Shown here: positions 27,839-37,323 of the stretch, in pieces | How positions within the stretch are numbered: the first letter of the stretch is position 1 | Layout of the letters: every line of letters begins with the position of its first letter | Source: Devosia sp. Root413D1 | GTDB taxonomy: Bacteria; Pseudomonadota; Alphaproteobacteria; Rhizobiales; Devosiaceae | Reading direction: 5' to 3' | Length of the DNA stretch: 64,000 bases | Assembly: GCF_001425235.1 (NCBI RefSeq) | Contig: NZ_LMEA01000012.1 | Location: 499,818 to 563,817 of the forward strand | Translations under genes and position numbers: made by a program | Notes under the pieces: generated by a model | What the model was told of the DNA's origin: nothing | Databases searched by the model: none | What the model saw: only the letters and a program-made list of their open reading frames with translations

Positions 27839-28795
27839 ATGGCTCGTCAAGACACAGCTGTCACGCGTCTCGACGATGCGGCCAGGGCGGGGTGGCTCTA
27901 CTACGTCGCCGGCAACAATCAGGAGCAGATCGCCAAAAAGCTCGGCGTGTCGCGCCAGACGGCGCAGCGGCTGGTGTCGCTGTCGGTGAGCGAGGGGCTG
28001 GTGCGGGTGCGGCTGGACCATCCGATCGGGCGCTGCATGGAACTGGCCGAGCAGCTGCAGAAGCGCTACGCGCTCGATTTCGCCGAGGTGGTGCCGACCG
28101 ATCCCGAGGCGCCCGGGGCGATCCATGGCGTGGCGATCGCCGCCGCGGCCCAGATCGAGCGCTGGCTCAGGAGCGACACGCCGACGGTGATGGCGATCGG
28201 CACGGGGCGAACGCTGAAAGCGGCGATTGAGCAGCTGACGCCGATGGAGGCGCCGCAGCACAAGATCGTGTCGCTGACCGGCTCGATCGCCCCCGACGGC
28301 TCGGCTGCCTTTTACAACGTGATCTTCAACATCGCCGAGACGGTGAAGGCGCGCAGTTTCCCTATGCCGCTGCCGGTCATCGCCTCGTCGGCGGCCGAGC
28401 GCGACATGCTGCTGAGCCAGCCGATGATCCGCGAAACCCATACCCTGGCGCAGCAGGCCAATGTCACCTTCGTCGGCATCGGCGACCTCGGTCCCGAGGC
28501 GCCGCTGGTGGTGGATGGCTTCATTTCGCCGGCCGAACTGAAGCTCCTGCAGAAGGCCGGGGCGGTCGGTGAGATCGTCGGCTGGGCGTTCGATGCGCAG
28601 GGCAAATTCATCAGCGGGCTGACCAATGACCGCGTCGCCTCAGCGCCATTGCCGTCGCGGGAGAGCTCGACGGTGGTGGCAACGGCGGTCGGCGAGCGCA
28701 AGGTGCCCGGCATCCGGGCCGCGCTGACCCGCCGGCTGGTCAATGGCCTGATCACCGACGAGCAGACCGCCGAGGCGATTCTCGCGGCTGATTAG
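27839..28795 (+). CDS. SorC-family transcriptional regulator of the polyol operon
   Basis: 318 residues; the ATG follows CGGAGGG. The N-terminus has a helix-turn-helix (QEQIAKKLGVSRQTAQRLVSLSVSEGL), the rest is the sugar-binding SorC domain: MAIGTGRTLKAAIEQL, VSLTGSIAPDGSAAFYNV, VTFVGIGDL and GEIVGWAFDAQGKFI. SorC regulators sense phosphorylated or free sugars and polyols. The gene lies just upstream of, and in the same direction as, the polyol importer operon, separated by a promoter region with an inverted repeat. Confidence 0.9.
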   Translation: MARQDTAVTRLDDAARAGWLYYVAGNNQEQIAKKLGVSRQTAQRLVSLSVSEGLVRVRLDHPIGRCMELAEQLQKRYALDFAEVVPTDPEAPGAIHGVAIAAAAQIERWLRSDTPTVMAIGTGRTLKAAIEQLTPMEAPQHKIVSLTGSIAPDGSAAFYNVIFNIAETVKARSFPMPLPVIASSAAERDMLLSQPMIRETHTLAQQANVTFVGIGDLGPEAPLVVDGFISPAELKLLQKAGAVGEIVGWAFDAQGKFISGLTNDRVASAPLPSRESSTVVATAVGERKVPGIRAALTRRLVNGLITDEQTAEAILAAD

Positions 28796-28981
28796 GGCGC
28801 TTTCTGCCGCACCAGCGGGGCTAGTTGGCCTCGGCCTTGACCTACCCACCGGATGTCATCGTGGTTGGGGGCCGGCATCGGCGAAACACCCCAACGGATC
28901 TGCCGTTTTCCAACAGCGAAAAACGAACCTAAGCGGGATGCCGAACGCATCACCCTCCGGATTCCCGCGTTTTCCACCCGC

Positions 28982-29016
28982 TTGACATCATACTAAAGTT
29001 TGTGAGTAATTGCTCA
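28982..29016 (+). promoter_or_regulatory. Promoter with overlapping inverted repeat for the polyol operon
   Basis: TTGACA at 28982-28987 is a perfect -35 box; 17 bp later comes AGTAAT as a weak -10. TGAGTAATTGCTCA (29003-29016) is a 14-bp palindrome with one mismatched pair and covers the -10, a good place for SorC regulator control. The remaining part of the 257-bp gap upstream shows nothing else I can name. Confidence 0.55.
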
Positions 29017-29052
29017 ACGGCGAGACAAATGCTCGCCTATGGGAGGACATTG

Positions 29053-30360
29053 ATGAAACTGCTTCCGCTTTTCTCGAGCGCGCTGGTGCTTGCGCTCGGC
29101 TCGACGGCCTATGCCCAGACCACCCTCACCATCGCCACCGTGAACAATGGCGATATGGTTCGCATGCAGGGGCTGACCGACGATTTCACCGCCAAGAACC
29201 CGGATATCCAGCTGCAGTGGGTGACGCTCGAGGAGAATATCCTGCGCGAGCGCGTCACCACCGATATCGCCACCAAGGGCGGCCAGTTCGACGTGATGAC
29301 CATCGGCACCTACGAAGTGCCGATCTGGGCCAAGAACAGCTGGCTGTTGCCGCTCGACAATCTCGGCGATGCCTATGATGTCGACGATCTGCTGCCGGCC
29401 ATCCGCGGCGGGCTCAGCGCCGACGGCAAGCTCTACGCCGCGCCGTTCTACGGCGAGTCGAGCTTCATCATGTATCGCAAGGACCTGATGGAGAAGGCTG
29501 GGCTGACCATGCCGGATGCCCCGACCTGGGACTTCGTTGCCGACGCCGCCCGCAAAATGACCGACCGCGCCGCCGAGATTAACGGCATCTGCCTGCGCGG
29601 TAAGGCCGGCTGGGGCGAGAACATGGCGTTCCTGACCGCGATGTCGAACTCGTTCGGCGCGCGCTGGTTCGACGAGGCCTGGAAGCCGCAGTTCGACCAG
29701 CCTGAATGGAAGAACACGCTGCAGTTCTACGTCGATCTGATGAAGGATGCCGGCCCGGTCGGCGCCTCCTCGAACGGCTTCAACGAGAACCTGACGCTGT
29801 TCCAGCAGGGCAAGTGCGGCATGTGGATCGACGCCACCGTCGCCGCCTCGTTCGTCACCAACGCCAAGGAATCGACGGTGGCCGACAAGGTTGGTTTCGC
29901 TCTCGCCCCCGACACCGGGCTCGGCAAGCGCGGTAACTGGCTGTGGGCCTGGTCGCTCGCCATCCCGGCCGGCTCGCAGAAGGCCGATGCGGCGCAGAAG
30001 TTTATCTCCTGGGCAACCAGCAAGGACTACCTGGCGCTGGTCGCCGCCAAGGAAGGCTGGGCCAACGTTCCGCCGGGCACCCGCACCTCGCTCTATACCA
30101 ACGCCGACTACCAGGCCGCGGCGCCCTTCGCCAAGATGACGCTCGACTCGATCAACGCGGCGGACCCGACCAATCCGGCGGTGAAGCCGGTGCCCTATAC
30201 CGGCGTGCAGTTCGTCGCCATCCCCGAGTTCGCCGGCATGGCGACCACGGTCGGCCAGTTGTTCTCGGCCGCACTCGCCGGCTCGACCAGCGTCGATGAC
30301 GCACTGGCCCAGGCACAGCAGTCCGTCGACCGCGAGATGAAGGCGGCCGGCTACTACTGA
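29053..30360 (+). CDS. smoE: Polyol (sorbitol/mannitol-type) ABC importer binding protein
   Basis: 435 residues from the ATG behind GGGAGGA. Signal peptide residues 1-22 end at STAYA-Q. Family 1 sugar-binding features: QGLTDDFTAKNPDIQLQWVTLEENILRERVTTDIATKGGQFDV and DAPTWDFVADAARKMTDR, close to SmoE/MtlE of rhizobia and Rhodobacter. The polyol assignment is supported by the mannitol 2-dehydrogenase and SorC genes in the same cluster. The mature protein has two Cys that could pair (GICLRGKAG and GKCGMW). Confidence 0.87.
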   Translation: MKLLPLFSSALVLALGSTAYAQTTLTIATVNNGDMVRMQGLTDDFTAKNPDIQLQWVTLEENILRERVTTDIATKGGQFDVMTIGTYEVPIWAKNSWLLPLDNLGDAYDVDDLLPAIRGGLSADGKLYAAPFYGESSFIMYRKDLMEKAGLTMPDAPTWDFVADAARKMTDRAAEINGICLRGKAGWGENMAFLTAMSNSFGARWFDEAWKPQFDQPEWKNTLQFYVDLMKDAGPVGASSNGFNENLTLFQQGKCGMWIDATVAASFVTNAKESTVADKVGFALAPDTGLGKRGNWLWAWSLAIPAGSQKADAAQKFISWATSKDYLALVAAKEGWANVPPGTRTSLYTNADYQAAAPFAKMTLDSINAADPTNPAVKPVPYTGVQFVAIPEFAGMATTVGQLFSAALAGSTSVDDALAQAQQSVDREMKAAGYY

Positions 30361-30381
30361 GGTCCCTCCTCCCGAGCGACT

Positions 30382-30404
30382 GCCCGGCGGCCAGGCTGCC
30401 GGGC
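30382..30404 (+). terminator. Intercistronic hairpin after the polyol binding-protein gene
   Basis: GCCCGGC (30382-30388) pairs with GCCGGGC (30398-30404) and is followed by TTCTTC. Placed 22 bp after the binding-protein stop inside the operon, it probably stops part of the transcripts or protects the binding-protein mRNA, giving more binding protein than permease. Confidence 0.55.
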
Positions 30405-30522
30405 TTCTTCGGATCAGGGCTGCGCTCGCCGGAGCCTACCCCACGCGGGCGTCATACTGGCGCGGGGGATAGATTGCGCAAGATTGCCGGTGGGGACCGG
30501 CGCATTTGGGGGAAACAGCATC

Positions 30523-31395
30523 ATGGCCACCAAGCAGTCACATCGCCTCGCCCGCTGGATGATGGCGCCTTCGGTCTTCGTGCTGCTGATCTGGATGATC
30601 GTGCCGCTGGCCCTGACCATCTGGTTTGCCTTCCAGCGCTACCGGCTCACCAACCCCAACATCAAGGGTTTCGCCGGTTTCGCGAACTTCGAGTTCTTCG
30701 TCACCGATCCCGCCTTCTGGCCGGCCATCATCAACACACTGCTGATCGTCGTCGGCGTGCTGGTGATCACGGTGGGTCTCGGTATCCTCCTCGCCTTGCT
30801 GCTCGACCAGCCGATCTGGGGCCAGGGCATCGTCCGTATCCTGATGATCTCGCCCTTCTTCGTCATGCCGCCGGTGGCGGCGGTGGTCTGGAAGCACGAG
30901 CTGATGAACCCGACCTGGGGCGTATTCGCCGCGGTCTCACGGTTTTTCGGGCAGGAGCCGGTCAACTGGCTCGGCAATTACCCGCTGCTGTCGATCATCG
31001 TCATCGTCGCCTGGCAGTGGCTGCCGTTCGCGACACTGATCCTCCTGACGGCGATGCAATCGCTGAGCGAGGAACAGAAGGAGGCGGCCGAAATGGACGG
31101 CGCTAATGTGTTCCGGCGCTTCTGGTACATCATCCTGCCGCACCTGGCGCGGGCGATCACCGTGGTGATCCTGATCCAGACGATCTACCTGCTCGGCGTC
31201 TATGCAGAGATCCAGATCACCACCGGCGGCGGCCCGGGCTTCGCCAGCACCAACCTGCCGTTCCTGATCTACAACACCGGCGTCCTGGGCGGAAACATCG
31301 GCGCCGGCGCGGCTGGCGGGTTGGTGGCCGTGGTGCTCGCCAACATCGTCGCGATCTTCCTGATGCGGGCGGTGGGGAGGAATTTGGATGCGTGA
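30523..31395 (+). CDS. smoF: Polyol ABC importer, permease (SmoF type)
   Basis: 290 residues from the ATG at 30523 (GGGGGAAA upstream). Six or so helices; MalF-like EAA loop EEQKEAAEMDGANVFRRFWYIILP, and the typical opening APSVFVLLIWMIVPLALTIWFAFQRY. Pairs with the permease at 31597. The stop is followed by a 200-bp gap filled by inverted repeat C. Confidence 0.9.
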   Translation: MATKQSHRLARWMMAPSVFVLLIWMIVPLALTIWFAFQRYRLTNPNIKGFAGFANFEFFVTDPAFWPAIINTLLIVVGVLVITVGLGILLALLLDQPIWGQGIVRILMISPFFVMPPVAAVVWKHELMNPTWGVFAAVSRFFGQEPVNWLGNYPLLSIIVIVAWQWLPFATLILLTAMQSLSEEQKEAAEMDGANVFRRFWYIILPHLARAITVVILIQTIYLLGVYAEIQITTGGGPGFASTNLPFLIYNTGVLGGNIGAGAAGGLVAVVLANIVAIFLMRAVGRNLDA

Positions 31396-31435
31396 GATTA
31401 TCAGTGTCGTCACGCGGCCATCACTCGCAGACGCC

Positions 31436-31545
31436 CCCCTCCCATCCTCCCCCATGAAGGGGGAGGTGCCGGCCGGTGGTCGGCGCACGATCGAGCCCCA
31501 GTCTCAACTCTTCACCTCCCCCTTCATGGGGGAGGCCGGGAGGGG
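31436..31545. repeat. Long inverted repeat C (33-bp arms) inside the polyol operon
   Basis: Arms 31436-31468 and 31513-31545 are reverse complements with two mismatches, separated by 44 bp. Each arm holds CTCCCCCATGAAGGGGGAG, a palindrome by itself. The element lies between two permease genes that in other species are adjacent, so it probably inserted into the operon. Frames remain open across it, explaining a spurious ORF on the plus strand. Confidence 0.85.
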
Positions 31546-31596
31546 CCCGTCTCTATCAGTCAGGGCGACCGCGCCGCGTATCGAGGGAGAACTCTA

Positions 31597-32421
31597 ATGG
31601 CCCGCGCCGTATCCACGCGCCGCAAGCTCACCATGACGATCCTCGTCTGGCTGGTGGCGCTGATCGTCTTCTTTCCGATCCTCTACACCATCATCACCAG
31701 TTTGAAGACCGAGGGTGAAGCCGCGGCCGGGTTCTCGATGCTCCCGTCCTTCACCTTCGAGAGCTATGCGGCGGTGCTCGACCAGCAGGATTACTTCCGG
31801 CCGTTCTTCAACTCGGTGGTGATCTCGATCGGTTCCACCATCGTGGCGCTGCTGATCGCGGTGCCGGCGGCCTGGGCGATGGCGTTCACGCCGACGCCGA
31901 AAACCCGCGACGTGCTGATGTGGATGCTCTCGACCAAGATGATGCCGGCCGCAGGCGTCCTGGTGCCGATGTACCTGATCTTTCTCAACACCGGGCTGCT
32001 CGATACGCTCTTGGGGCTCACCATCATCCTGACGCTGGTGAACCTGCCGATCGTGGTGTGGATGCTCTACACCTACTTCAAGGAAATCCCGGTCGATATC
32101 CTCGAGGCGGCGCGCATGGATGGCGCAACGCTGGGCAAGGAATTGGTCTATGTGCTGCTGCCGATGGCGGTGCCGGGCATCGCCTCGACGCTGCTGCTCA
32201 ACGTCATCCTCGCCTGGAACGAGGCGTTCTGGACGTTGAGGCTTTCCACCGATGATGCGGCGCCGCTGACCGCCTTCATTGCATCGTTCTCTTCGCCGCA
32301 AGGCCAATTCCTCGCCAAGCTTTCCGCCGCGTCGGTGCTGGCGATCCTGCCGATCCTGCTGCTGGGCTGGTTCAGCCAGAAGCAGCTGGTACGCGGTCTC
32401 ACCTTCGGCGCCGTGAAATAG
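31597..32421 (+). CDS. smoG: Polyol ABC importer, permease (SmoG type)
   Basis: 274 residues; ATG preceded by GAGGGAGA. MalG-like features: [33 protein letters not shown] loop [25 protein letters not shown], and about six helices. It ends 10 bp before the ATPase gene. Confidence 0.9.
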   Translation: MARAVSTRRKLTMTILVWLVALIVFFPILYTIITSLKTEGEAAAGFSMLPSFTFESYAAVLDQQDYFRPFFNSVVISIGSTIVALLIAVPAAWAMAFTPTPKTRDVLMWMLSTKMMPAAGVLVPMYLIFLNTGLLDTLLGLTIILTLVNLPIVVWMLYTYFKEIPVDILEAARMDGATLGKELVYVLLPMAVPGIASTLLLNVILAWNEAFWTLRLSTDDAAPLTAFIASFSSPQGQFLAKLSAASVLAILPILLLGWFSQKQLVRGLTFGAVK

Positions 32422-32431
32422 GGGATTTCAG

Positions 32432-33433
32432 ATGGGCTCCATCACACTCGAACACGTCAACAAGACCTTCGGTGGCCATCCGGTCATCCCCGATGTTTCG
32501 CTCGAAATCGAGGACGGCGAGTTCGTCGTCTTCGTCGGGCCCTCGGGGTGCGGCAAGTCGACTCTCCTCCGACTGATCGCCGGCCTCGAGGACACGACCT
32601 CCGGAGCGATCAAGCTCGACGGTGTCGACGTCACCGACAAGGGTCCGGCGCATCGCGGCCTCGCCATGGTGTTCCAGTCCTACGCGCTCTACCCGCATAT
32701 GACGGTGCGCCAGAACATCGCCTTTCCGCTGAAGATGGCCAATATCGACAAGGCGATCGCCGAGCAGAAGGTGGCGGATGCGGCACGGGTGCTGAACCTC
32801 ACCGACTATCTTGATCGAAAGCCCCGGGCGCTGTCCGGCGGGCAGCGCCAGCGCGTCGCTATCGGCCGCGCCATCGTGCGCCAGCCCAAGGCGTTCCTGT
32901 TCGACGAGCCGCTGTCGAACCTCGATGCGGCGCTGCGCGTCAACATGCGCATCGAGATCACCGAACTGCACCAGCAGCTGAAGACCACCATGGTCTATGT
33001 GACGCATGACCAGGTCGAGGCCATGACCATGGCCAACCGCATCGTGGTGCTGAATGCCGGGCGGGTCGAGCAGTTCGGCACGCCGCTCGAACTCTACAAG
33101 AGTCCGGCCAACCGGTTCGTCGCCGGCTTTATCGGTTCGCCCAAGATGAATTTCCTCGAAGGCGCCGCGGCCGGCAAGTACCAGGCCGAGGCGATCGGCG
33201 TCAGGCCGGAGCATGTGCGCATCTCGCGTGACGCGGGGGAGTGGCAGGGCAAGGTCGGCGTGGCCGAGCACCTTGGCTCCGACACCTTCCTCCACGTCCA
33301 TGTCGATGGCGTCGGCCTCCAGACGGTGCGCACCGGCGGCGAGAACGACTATCATCCCGGCGAACAGGTATGGCTCTCGCCCGAGCCGGGCCGTATCTAT
33401 CGCTTCGACCGCGCCGGCCAGGCGCTCCGCTGA
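32432..33433 (+). CDS. smoK: Polyol ABC importer, ATPase (MalK/UgpC family)
   Basis: 333 residues. Walker [10 protein letters not shown] at 36-44, Q-loop [14 protein letters not shown], signature [14 protein letters not shown], Walker [13 protein letters not shown]-loop [11 protein letters not shown], then a C-terminal TOBE/OB domain beginning around [12 protein letters not shown]. The C-terminal domain in this family can take part in regulation. It follows the permease closely (10 bp) and precedes the dehydrogenase by 18 bp. Confidence 0.94.
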   Translation: MGSITLEHVNKTFGGHPVIPDVSLEIEDGEFVVFVGPSGCGKSTLLRLIAGLEDTTSGAIKLDGVDVTDKGPAHRGLAMVFQSYALYPHMTVRQNIAFPLKMANIDKAIAEQKVADAARVLNLTDYLDRKPRALSGGQRQRVAIGRAIVRQPKAFLFDEPLSNLDAALRVNMRIEITELHQQLKTTMVYVTHDQVEAMTMANRIVVLNAGRVEQFGTPLELYKSPANRFVAGFIGSPKMNFLEGAAAGKYQAEAIGVRPEHVRISRDAGEWQGKVGVAEHLGSDTFLHVHVDGVGLQTVRTGGENDYHPGEQVWLSPEPGRIYRFDRAGQALR

Positions 33434-33451
33434 CCACGCAGGAATAGACCC

Positions 33452-34930
33452 ATGCCGCTAGAACTCTCCGCCGAAGACCTGCCGGAGATCGCTGCCGTCG
33501 CCAGCGTGCCCCGCTACCAGCGCGGCTCGCTGACACCGGGAATCGTGCATTTCGGTGTCGGCAATTTTCATCGCGCCCACCAGGCGGTGTATCTCGATAG
33601 CCTGTTCAACCTGGGGCTCGACCACGACTGGGCCCTGGTCGGCGCGGGCGTCCGGGCCAACGACGCCGAGATGCGAGAGAAGCTCCTGGGGCAGGATTAC
33701 CTCACCACCGTGGTGGAACAGGAAGCGGGCGGAACCAGCGCCCGGGTCACCGGCGCAATGATCGACTTCCTGCCGGTCGGAGACCTCGCTGCAATCAGCG
33801 AAACGCTGGCCGACCCGAAAGTCCGGATCGTCTCGCTCACCGTCACCGAGGGCGGCTACTATATCGATCCGGCCTCGCAGCAGTTCGACGTAGACCACCC
33901 CGATATCGTCGCCGACAGCGTCAACCCGGAGGCACCGAAGACGGTGTTCGGGCTGATCCTCCTCGGCCTGCAGCTGCGCCGTGAGCGCGGCATCCAGCCG
34001 TTTACGGTGATGAGCTGCGACAATATCCCGGGTAACGGCCACGTCACTGAGAATGCCGTGGCAGGGCTCGCCGAGCTGATCAGCCCGGAGCTCGCCGGCT
34101 GGGTGCGGGAGTCGGTGGCTTTCCCCAACGGCATGGTCGATCGCATTACCCCGGCCACCGGGCAGCGTGAGCGTGACGCGCTCGAGGCCGATTTCGGCAT
34201 TGTCGATGCCTGGCCGGTGTTCTGCGAAGAGTTCAAGCAGTGGGTGCTGGAAGATCACTTCCCGGCCGGCCGCCCGGCGCTCGAAAAGGTCGGGGTGCAG
34301 TTCGTCGCTGATGTGGCGCCCTACGAGCACATGAAGATCCGCATTCTCAATGGCGGGCACGCCACCATCGCCTACCCGGCCGGATTGCTCGACATCCATT
34401 TCGTGCATGAGGCAATGGAGCATCCGCTGGTTCGGGCCTTCCTCGAAAAGGTCGAGCGCGAGGAGATCGTGCCGGTGGTGCCGCCAGTGCCCGACACCGA
34501 TCTCGGTGACTATTACAAGCTGATCGAGCGGCGGTTCTCGAACCCGAAGATCGGCGACACCATCCAGCGGCTCTGCCTCGACGGCTCGAACCGGCAGCCC
34601 AAATTCATCCTGCCCTCGGCAGCGGATCGGTTGGCGGCGGGTCAGTCGGTGACCGGGCTGGCGCTGGTCTCGGCGCTGTGGGCCCGCTACTGCTATGGCG
34701 AAAGCGACAGCGGCAAGCCGATCCCACCGAACGATCCGAACTGGGAGCGCCTGACGGCGCTGGCCACCGAGGCCAAAACCGATCCGGTGGCATGGCTGTC
34801 GATGGGCGATATCTTCGGGCCGCTCGCCAGCAACCCAACCTATGTCGCGGCCTTCACCACGGCGCTGTCGAGCCTCTGGTCACGGGGGACCAAGGCGACG
34901 CTCGAAGCGTATCTCGACGGAGTGCTCTAG
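33452..34930 (+). CDS. mtlK: Mannitol 2-dehydrogenase (long-chain polyol dehydrogenase)
   Basis: 492 residues, the standard size. The NAD-binding N-terminal part has GVGNFHRAHQAVYLD; the catalytic residues of the long-chain mannitol dehydrogenases are all present, Lys295, Asn300 and His303 in KIRILNGGH. It oxidises D-mannitol to D-fructose with NAD+, and often D-arabinitol or D-sorbitol. Located directly after the importer ATPase, it supplies the first catabolic step for the imported polyol. Confidence 0.94.
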   Translation: MPLELSAEDLPEIAAVASVPRYQRGSLTPGIVHFGVGNFHRAHQAVYLDSLFNLGLDHDWALVGAGVRANDAEMREKLLGQDYLTTVVEQEAGGTSARVTGAMIDFLPVGDLAAISETLADPKVRIVSLTVTEGGYYIDPASQQFDVDHPDIVADSVNPEAPKTVFGLILLGLQLRRERGIQPFTVMSCDNIPGNGHVTENAVAGLAELISPELAGWVRESVAFPNGMVDRITPATGQRERDALEADFGIVDAWPVFCEEFKQWVLEDHFPAGRPALEKVGVQFVADVAPYEHMKIRILNGGHATIAYPAGLLDIHFVHEAMEHPLVRAFLEKVEREEIVPVVPPVPDTDLGDYYKLIERRFSNPKIGDTIQRLCLDGSNRQPKFILPSAADRLAAGQSVTGLALVSALWARYCYGESDSGKPIPPNDPNWERLTALATEAKTDPVAWLSMGDIFGPLASNPTYVAAFTTALSSLWSRGTKATLEAYLDGVL

Positions 34931-34993
34931 GCTTCTGAGAGCAACCTTGCCGAAGCGGATGTCGCCCGGCTACCGATAAGCCGGGAGGGCAGC

Positions 34994-37270
34994 ATGGCGC
35001 CGATCAAGCTCGTCATCTTCGACTGCGACGGCGTGCTGGTGGACAGCGAGCCGCTGGCGATGCGGATGCTGCTCGAGCTGATCGCCGAGCAGGGCATCGC
35101 CATCGAACGCGAGGTGGCGTTCCGCTCCTATCTGGGGCGCAGCCTTGCCTCGATCTCCGAAAGCCTGAACCAGAGCCATGGGGCACACCTCAGCGACGCC
35201 TCGCTCAGCGGCATGCGCGACCGGCTCTATGCGCTCTACCGGCGCGAGTTGAAGCCGACCGGCTGGATCGGCGAGGTGCTGGCGGGGCTCGAGCTGCCAT
35301 TCTGCGTCGCCTCATCGAGCCAGCTCGAACGGATCCGGCTGAGCCTCGAGCTCACCGGCCTCCTGCCCCGCTTCGAGGGACACGTCTACTCGGCCAGCAT
35401 GGTCAAGAACGGCAAGCCGGCGCCCGACCTGTTTCTCCACGCGGCGCGTGAGATGGGCGTCGCGCCGGAACACTGCCTCGTCATCGAAGACTCGCCGGCC
35501 GGTATCCTCGCGGCGCAGGCGGCCGGCATGCGGGTCTTCGCCTATGTCGGCGGCAGCCATATCGAACCAAGCGGCCTCCGGCCCGAGATCGAGGCGCTGG
35601 TCCCCGATGCGATCATCGAGGACATGCGGTCGCTGCCCGGGCTCCTGGAACTCCACGCAGCGCGCGAAACAGGCGAGGCGGCGATGCTGGTTGCCGTGGA
35701 TGTGGGGACGGCAAGCGCGCGGGCCGGCCTCGTCACGCCGTCGGGGCGTCTGGTCAGTCGGGCGGAACACCCGTTAGAACTGAACCGGGTCGGCTCGGAC
35801 ATCGCCGAATACGATTCCGAGCAGATCTGGGATGCGGTCGCCGAGGCGGTGCGCACGGCGATGCGGCTGGCGGGCGTCGCGGCGCACGAGGCGAGAGGGA
35901 TCAGCTTCGACGCGACCTGCTCGCTGGTGGTGCGCGATGGCGTCGGCGCTCCCCTGCCCGTCAGCCCTGGCGGCGCCTCGCGCTGGGACACCATTGCCTG
36001 GTTCGATCACCGGGCGCAGGCCGAGGCGGAGGCATGCACGGCAAGCGGCCATCGGGTGCTCGATTTCATCGGCGGCACGATGTCGCCGGAGATGGAAGTG
36101 CCCAAACTGATGTGGCTGAAGCGCCATACGCCCGAAAGCTGGGCCCGGGCCGGCCAGATCTTCGACCTCGTCGATTTCCTGAGCTGGAAGGCGTCGGGGT
36201 CGAATGCGCGCTCGGAGTGCACGCTCACCTGCAAATGGACCTATCTCACGCATGAGAGCCCGAGCTGGCAGCGGGATTTTCTTGCAGCCATGGGCCTCGA
36301 TGAGCTGTTTGAGCGCGCCGGGCTGCCCGAGACGGCGAGCCGGATCGGCCAGTCACTGGGGCCGATGACGGCCGCTGCCGCGGCGAAGCTTGGCCTCACG
36401 CCCCGCTGCGTCGTCGGCGTCGGCCTGATCGATGCCCATGCCGGCGCGCTCGGGGCGCTGGCGAGCTTTGCCAAGGACCCCGCCAACCTCCACCGGCATA
36501 TGGCGCTGATCGCCGGAACGTCGAGCTGCGTGATGGCGCTGTCCGACCAGCCGATGCCGACCCCGGGCATCTGGGGCCCCTATCATAACGCCGTGCTGCC
36601 CGGCACCTGGCTCAACGAAGCCGGCCAATCGGCGACCGGCGCCCTGCTCGACCACGTGCTGCGCACGCATGCGGCGGGGGGCGACCCCACTCCGGAGCTG
36701 CACCGCCAGGTGATCCAGCGGGTGGCCGAACTGCGGGCCAGCGAGGGCCCCGACCTGGCGCCGCAGCTCAATGTGCTGCCGGACTTTCACGGCAATCGCT
36801 CGCCGCTGGCCGACCCACGCGCCCTGGGGGTGATTTCGGGCCTGTCGCTGGACAGCGATTTCGACAGCCTCTGCCGCCTCTACTGGCGCACCGCAGTGGC
36901 GATCGCCGTGCAGGTCCGGCACATCCTCGATACCCTCACCGCGCGCGGCTACGGCATCGAAACCCTGCACGTCACCGGCGGGCATAGCCACAACCCGCTG
37001 CTGATGGAACTCTATGCCGATGCGGCCCGCTGCACGGTGGTGGTGTCGACGGCGGAGGATCCAACTTTGCTCGGTGTTGCTATGGTGGCGGCCACCGCAG
37101 CGGGCCTACATGCCGATCTGCCCGCCGCCGCTGCGGCAATGGCGCAGCCCAGCACGGAACTTTCGCCCCACCCCGAAGCGCGCGCCGGGCTCGAGCGCGA
37201 CTATCGCATCCAGCTCGCTATGCAGCGCCATCGCGCCGAGCTTGTCGCGTTGGGGATCGCTGGAACCTGA
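34994..37270 (+). CDS. HAD phosphatase-FGGY carbohydrate kinase fusion
   Basis: 758 residues in one uninterrupted frame; ATG behind GGGAGGG. Residues 1-225 form a complete HAD/beta-phosphoglucomutase-like hydrolase (FDCDGVLVDSE with Asp10 and Asp12, SSSQLERIR, KPAPDLFLHAA, VIEDSPAG). Residues 229-758 are a complete FGGY kinase: AVDVGTASARAGLVTPSG (phosphate loop), GISFDATCSLVV, GVGLIDAHAGALG with the likely catalytic Asp, and GTSSCVMAL; this looks like the ribulokinase-like branch. In related polyol operons the two activities are usually separate genes. An internal ATG at 35685 starts the kinase part and could give a second product. The substrate is probably a ketose made from the polyol; this is inference. 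Confidence 0.9.
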   Translation: MAPIKLVIFDCDGVLVDSEPLAMRMLLELIAEQGIAIEREVAFRSYLGRSLASISESLNQSHGAHLSDASLSGMRDRLYALYRRELKPTGWIGEVLAGLELPFCVASSSQLERIRLSLELTGLLPRFEGHVYSASMVKNGKPAPDLFLHAAREMGVAPEHCLVIEDSPAGILAAQAAGMRVFAYVGGSHIEPSGLRPEIEALVPDAIIEDMRSLPGLLELHAARETGEAAMLVAVDVGTASARAGLVTPSGRLVSRAEHPLELNRVGSDIAEYDSEQIWDAVAEAVRTAMRLAGVAAHEARGISFDATCSLVVRDGVGAPLPVSPGGASRWDTIAWFDHRAQAEAEACTASGHRVLDFIGGTMSPEMEVPKLMWLKRHTPESWARAGQIFDLVDFLSWKASGSNARSECTLTCKWTYLTHESPSWQRDFLAAMGLDELFERAGLPETASRIGQSLGPMTAAAAAKLGLTPRCVVGVGLIDAHAGALGALASFAKDPANLHRHMALIAGTSSCVMALSDQPMPTPGIWGPYHNAVLPGTWLNEAGQSATGALLDHVLRTHAAGGDPTPELHRQVIQRVAELRASEGPDLAPQLNVLPDFHGNRSPLADPRALGVISGLSLDSDFDSLCRLYWRTAVAIAVQVRHILDTLTARGYGIETLHVTGGHSHNPLLMELYADAARCTVVVSTAEDPTLLGVAMVAATAAGLHADLPAAAAAMAQPSTELSPHPEARAGLERDYRIQLAMQRHRAELVALGIAGT

Positions 37271-37285
37271 TACGTCAAACAACGA

Positions 37286-37323
37286 GCCGGCCAGCCTGAT
37301 CAGATACGATCAGGCTGGCCGGC
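37286..37323. terminator. Strong hairpin ending the polyol operon
   Basis: A perfect 16-bp stem (37286-37301 with 37308-37323, arm GCCGGCCAGCCTGATC) around the loop AGATAC, starting 15 bp after the stop codon. No U-tract follows, so it may act with Rho or mainly as an mRNA 3' protector. Confidence 0.65.
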
